A DNA stretch of 64,000 nt, from assembly GCF_004353225.1 (NCBI RefSeq), contig NZ_CP037934.1, positions 2,294,001 to 2,358,000 on the forward strand. Reading direction: 5' to 3'. This document shows, one piece after another, positions 63,464 to 64,000 of this stretch. The translations under genes were made by a program, and so were the position numbers. The stretch's first letter is position 1; the number at the start of each line of letters is the position of its first letter. Below the pieces are notes generated by a model. That model was not told the DNA's origin. It ran no database searches and worked only from the letters and a program-made list of their open reading frames with translations. Source of the DNA: Marinobacter sp. JH2 (GTDB lineage Bacteria > Pseudomonadota > Gammaproteobacteria > Pseudomonadales > Oleiphilaceae).

Positions 63464-64000
63464 TTAATGTACGTCTTTCCAGTACTCGCGATTGAGCAAG
63501 TATGCGAAGACGAAGAAGATGGCCACGAAGATCAGCACGAAAATACCAAGACGCTCGCGCTCAACTTTTACCGGGTCACCCATGTAGGACATGAAGTTGG
63601 TCAGATCCCACATTGCCTGATCGAATTCAGCACCATTCATGCTGCCTTCGATGGCATACTCAGGGCACACATCACTGTTGTTGATGTTACCACTGAGGGG
63701 CTCAACATTTGGCTTAACGCCAATATTGGGCTTAACCGCACACAGACCTTGCAGACCAACCATCACATGAGGCATACCAACGAGATCGAAGACCACGTTG
63801 TTCACTCCCAAGGGACGACTGTCATCTTTGTAGAATCCACGCAGGTAGGAATAAACCCAGGATTCGCCACGCAGACGAGTCTCTAGCGTCAAGTCAGGTG
63901 GCGGAGCACCAAACCAACCCGCAGCCATACCTTTGTCCATGGAGTTTTTCATCAACTCCCCGATTTTGGCGCCAGTGAAGATTAGATTCTCCTCGTACAA
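63464..64000 (-). CDS. petC: Cytochrome c1 of the bc1 complex, C-terminal part
   Basis: The last 178 residues of a gene that enters from the right edge. It carries conserved cytochrome c1 segments (FTGAKIGELMKNSMDKGMAAGWFG, PPDLTLETRLRGESWVYSYLRGFYKDDSRP, the methionine axial-ligand region near MPHVM) and the C-terminal membrane anchor LGIFVLIFVAIFFVFAYLL. The haem CxxCH motif is outside the window. Cytochrome c1 receives electrons from the Rieske protein in the quinol oxidation complex. Position next to sspAB matches related genomes. Confidence 0.95.
   Translation of the reverse strand: MYEENLIFTGAKIGELMKNSMDKGMAAGWFGAPPPDLTLETRLRGESWVYSYLRGFYKDDSRPLGVNNVVFDLVGMPHVMVGLQGLCAVKPNIGVKPNVEPLSGNINNSDVCPEYAIEGSMNGAEFDQAMWDLTNFMSYMGDPVKVERERLGIFVLIFVAIFFVFAYLLNREYWKDVH

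Overview
The window is a dense, housekeeping-rich stretch of chromosome from a gammaproteobacterium. Gene order (nadD-rsfS-rlmH-mrdA-rodA-rlpA-dacA-ybeD-lipB; xseB-ispA-dxs; secA-argJ-Nudix/ThiE; a complete mraZ-to-lpxC cell-wall cluster beside rnpB, rsmI, lpoA, yraN, a DiaA-like gene and sspAB) follows the Pseudomonas/Marinobacter pattern. MurE carries the meso-diaminopimelate motif, as expected for a Gram-negative. I infer a Marinobacter-like organism from order and protein style; no 16S gene is present to prove it. I see no insertion sequence, prophage, CRISPR array or tRNA gene.

Layout. 1-2.3 kb: a cut-off chemoreceptor N-terminus, a YqaA membrane protein and an ABC1-family kinase. 2.3-11.3 kb, all minus strand: lipoate transfer, the rod-elongation wall machinery (PBP2, RodA, RlpA, PBP5/6), ribosome-linked RlmH and RsfS, NAD synthesis (NadD) and proline synthesis (ProA). 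11.5-14.9 kb, plus strand: a translationally coupled trio of two membrane proteins with degenerate GGDEF domains and a DedA-PAP2 lipid phosphatase fusion; this is the least conventional part. 14.9-24.5 kb: a Lon-N-domain protein, a cNMP/HDOD regulator, ilvD, a secreted peptidoglycan-binding protein, an AI-2E-type permease, an orphan gene, a haloalkane-dehalogenase-like protein whose nucleophile Asp is Asn, a TesB-like thioesterase and a DEAD-box helicase.

24.5-33.9 kb: folA-thyA-lgt with a TauE permease, an NRDE protein, the isoprenoid genes xseB-ispA-dxs, then ribA, moaC and a Nudix-ThiE fusion. 33.8-39.6 kb: argJ, secA, an M23 endopeptidase and the helicase-loader candidate dciA. 39.6-57.7 kb: the complete division and cell-wall cluster, read from a promoter with a recognisable three-repeat MraZ operator, through mraZ, rsmH, ftsL, ftsI, murE, murF, mraY, murD, ftsW, murG, murC, ddl, ftsQ, ftsA, ftsZ to lpxC. 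Most neighbours overlap by 1-20 bases, so translational coupling is likely.

58-64 kb: RNase P RNA, rsmI, then lpoA-yraN-DiaA-like on the plus strand, converging on sspB-sspA and the 3' part of petC. Wall synthesis is represented from precursor synthesis (MurCDEF, Ddl, MraY, MurG) through polymerisation (FtsW/FtsI, RodA/PBP2, activator LpoA) to trimming (DacA, RlpA, M23). No gene-free stretch reaches 300 bases; the longest, about 295 bases between mraZ and rnpB, holds the mra promoter and operator. Start sites were chosen from ribosome-binding sites and family alignments recalled from knowledge, not from searches.
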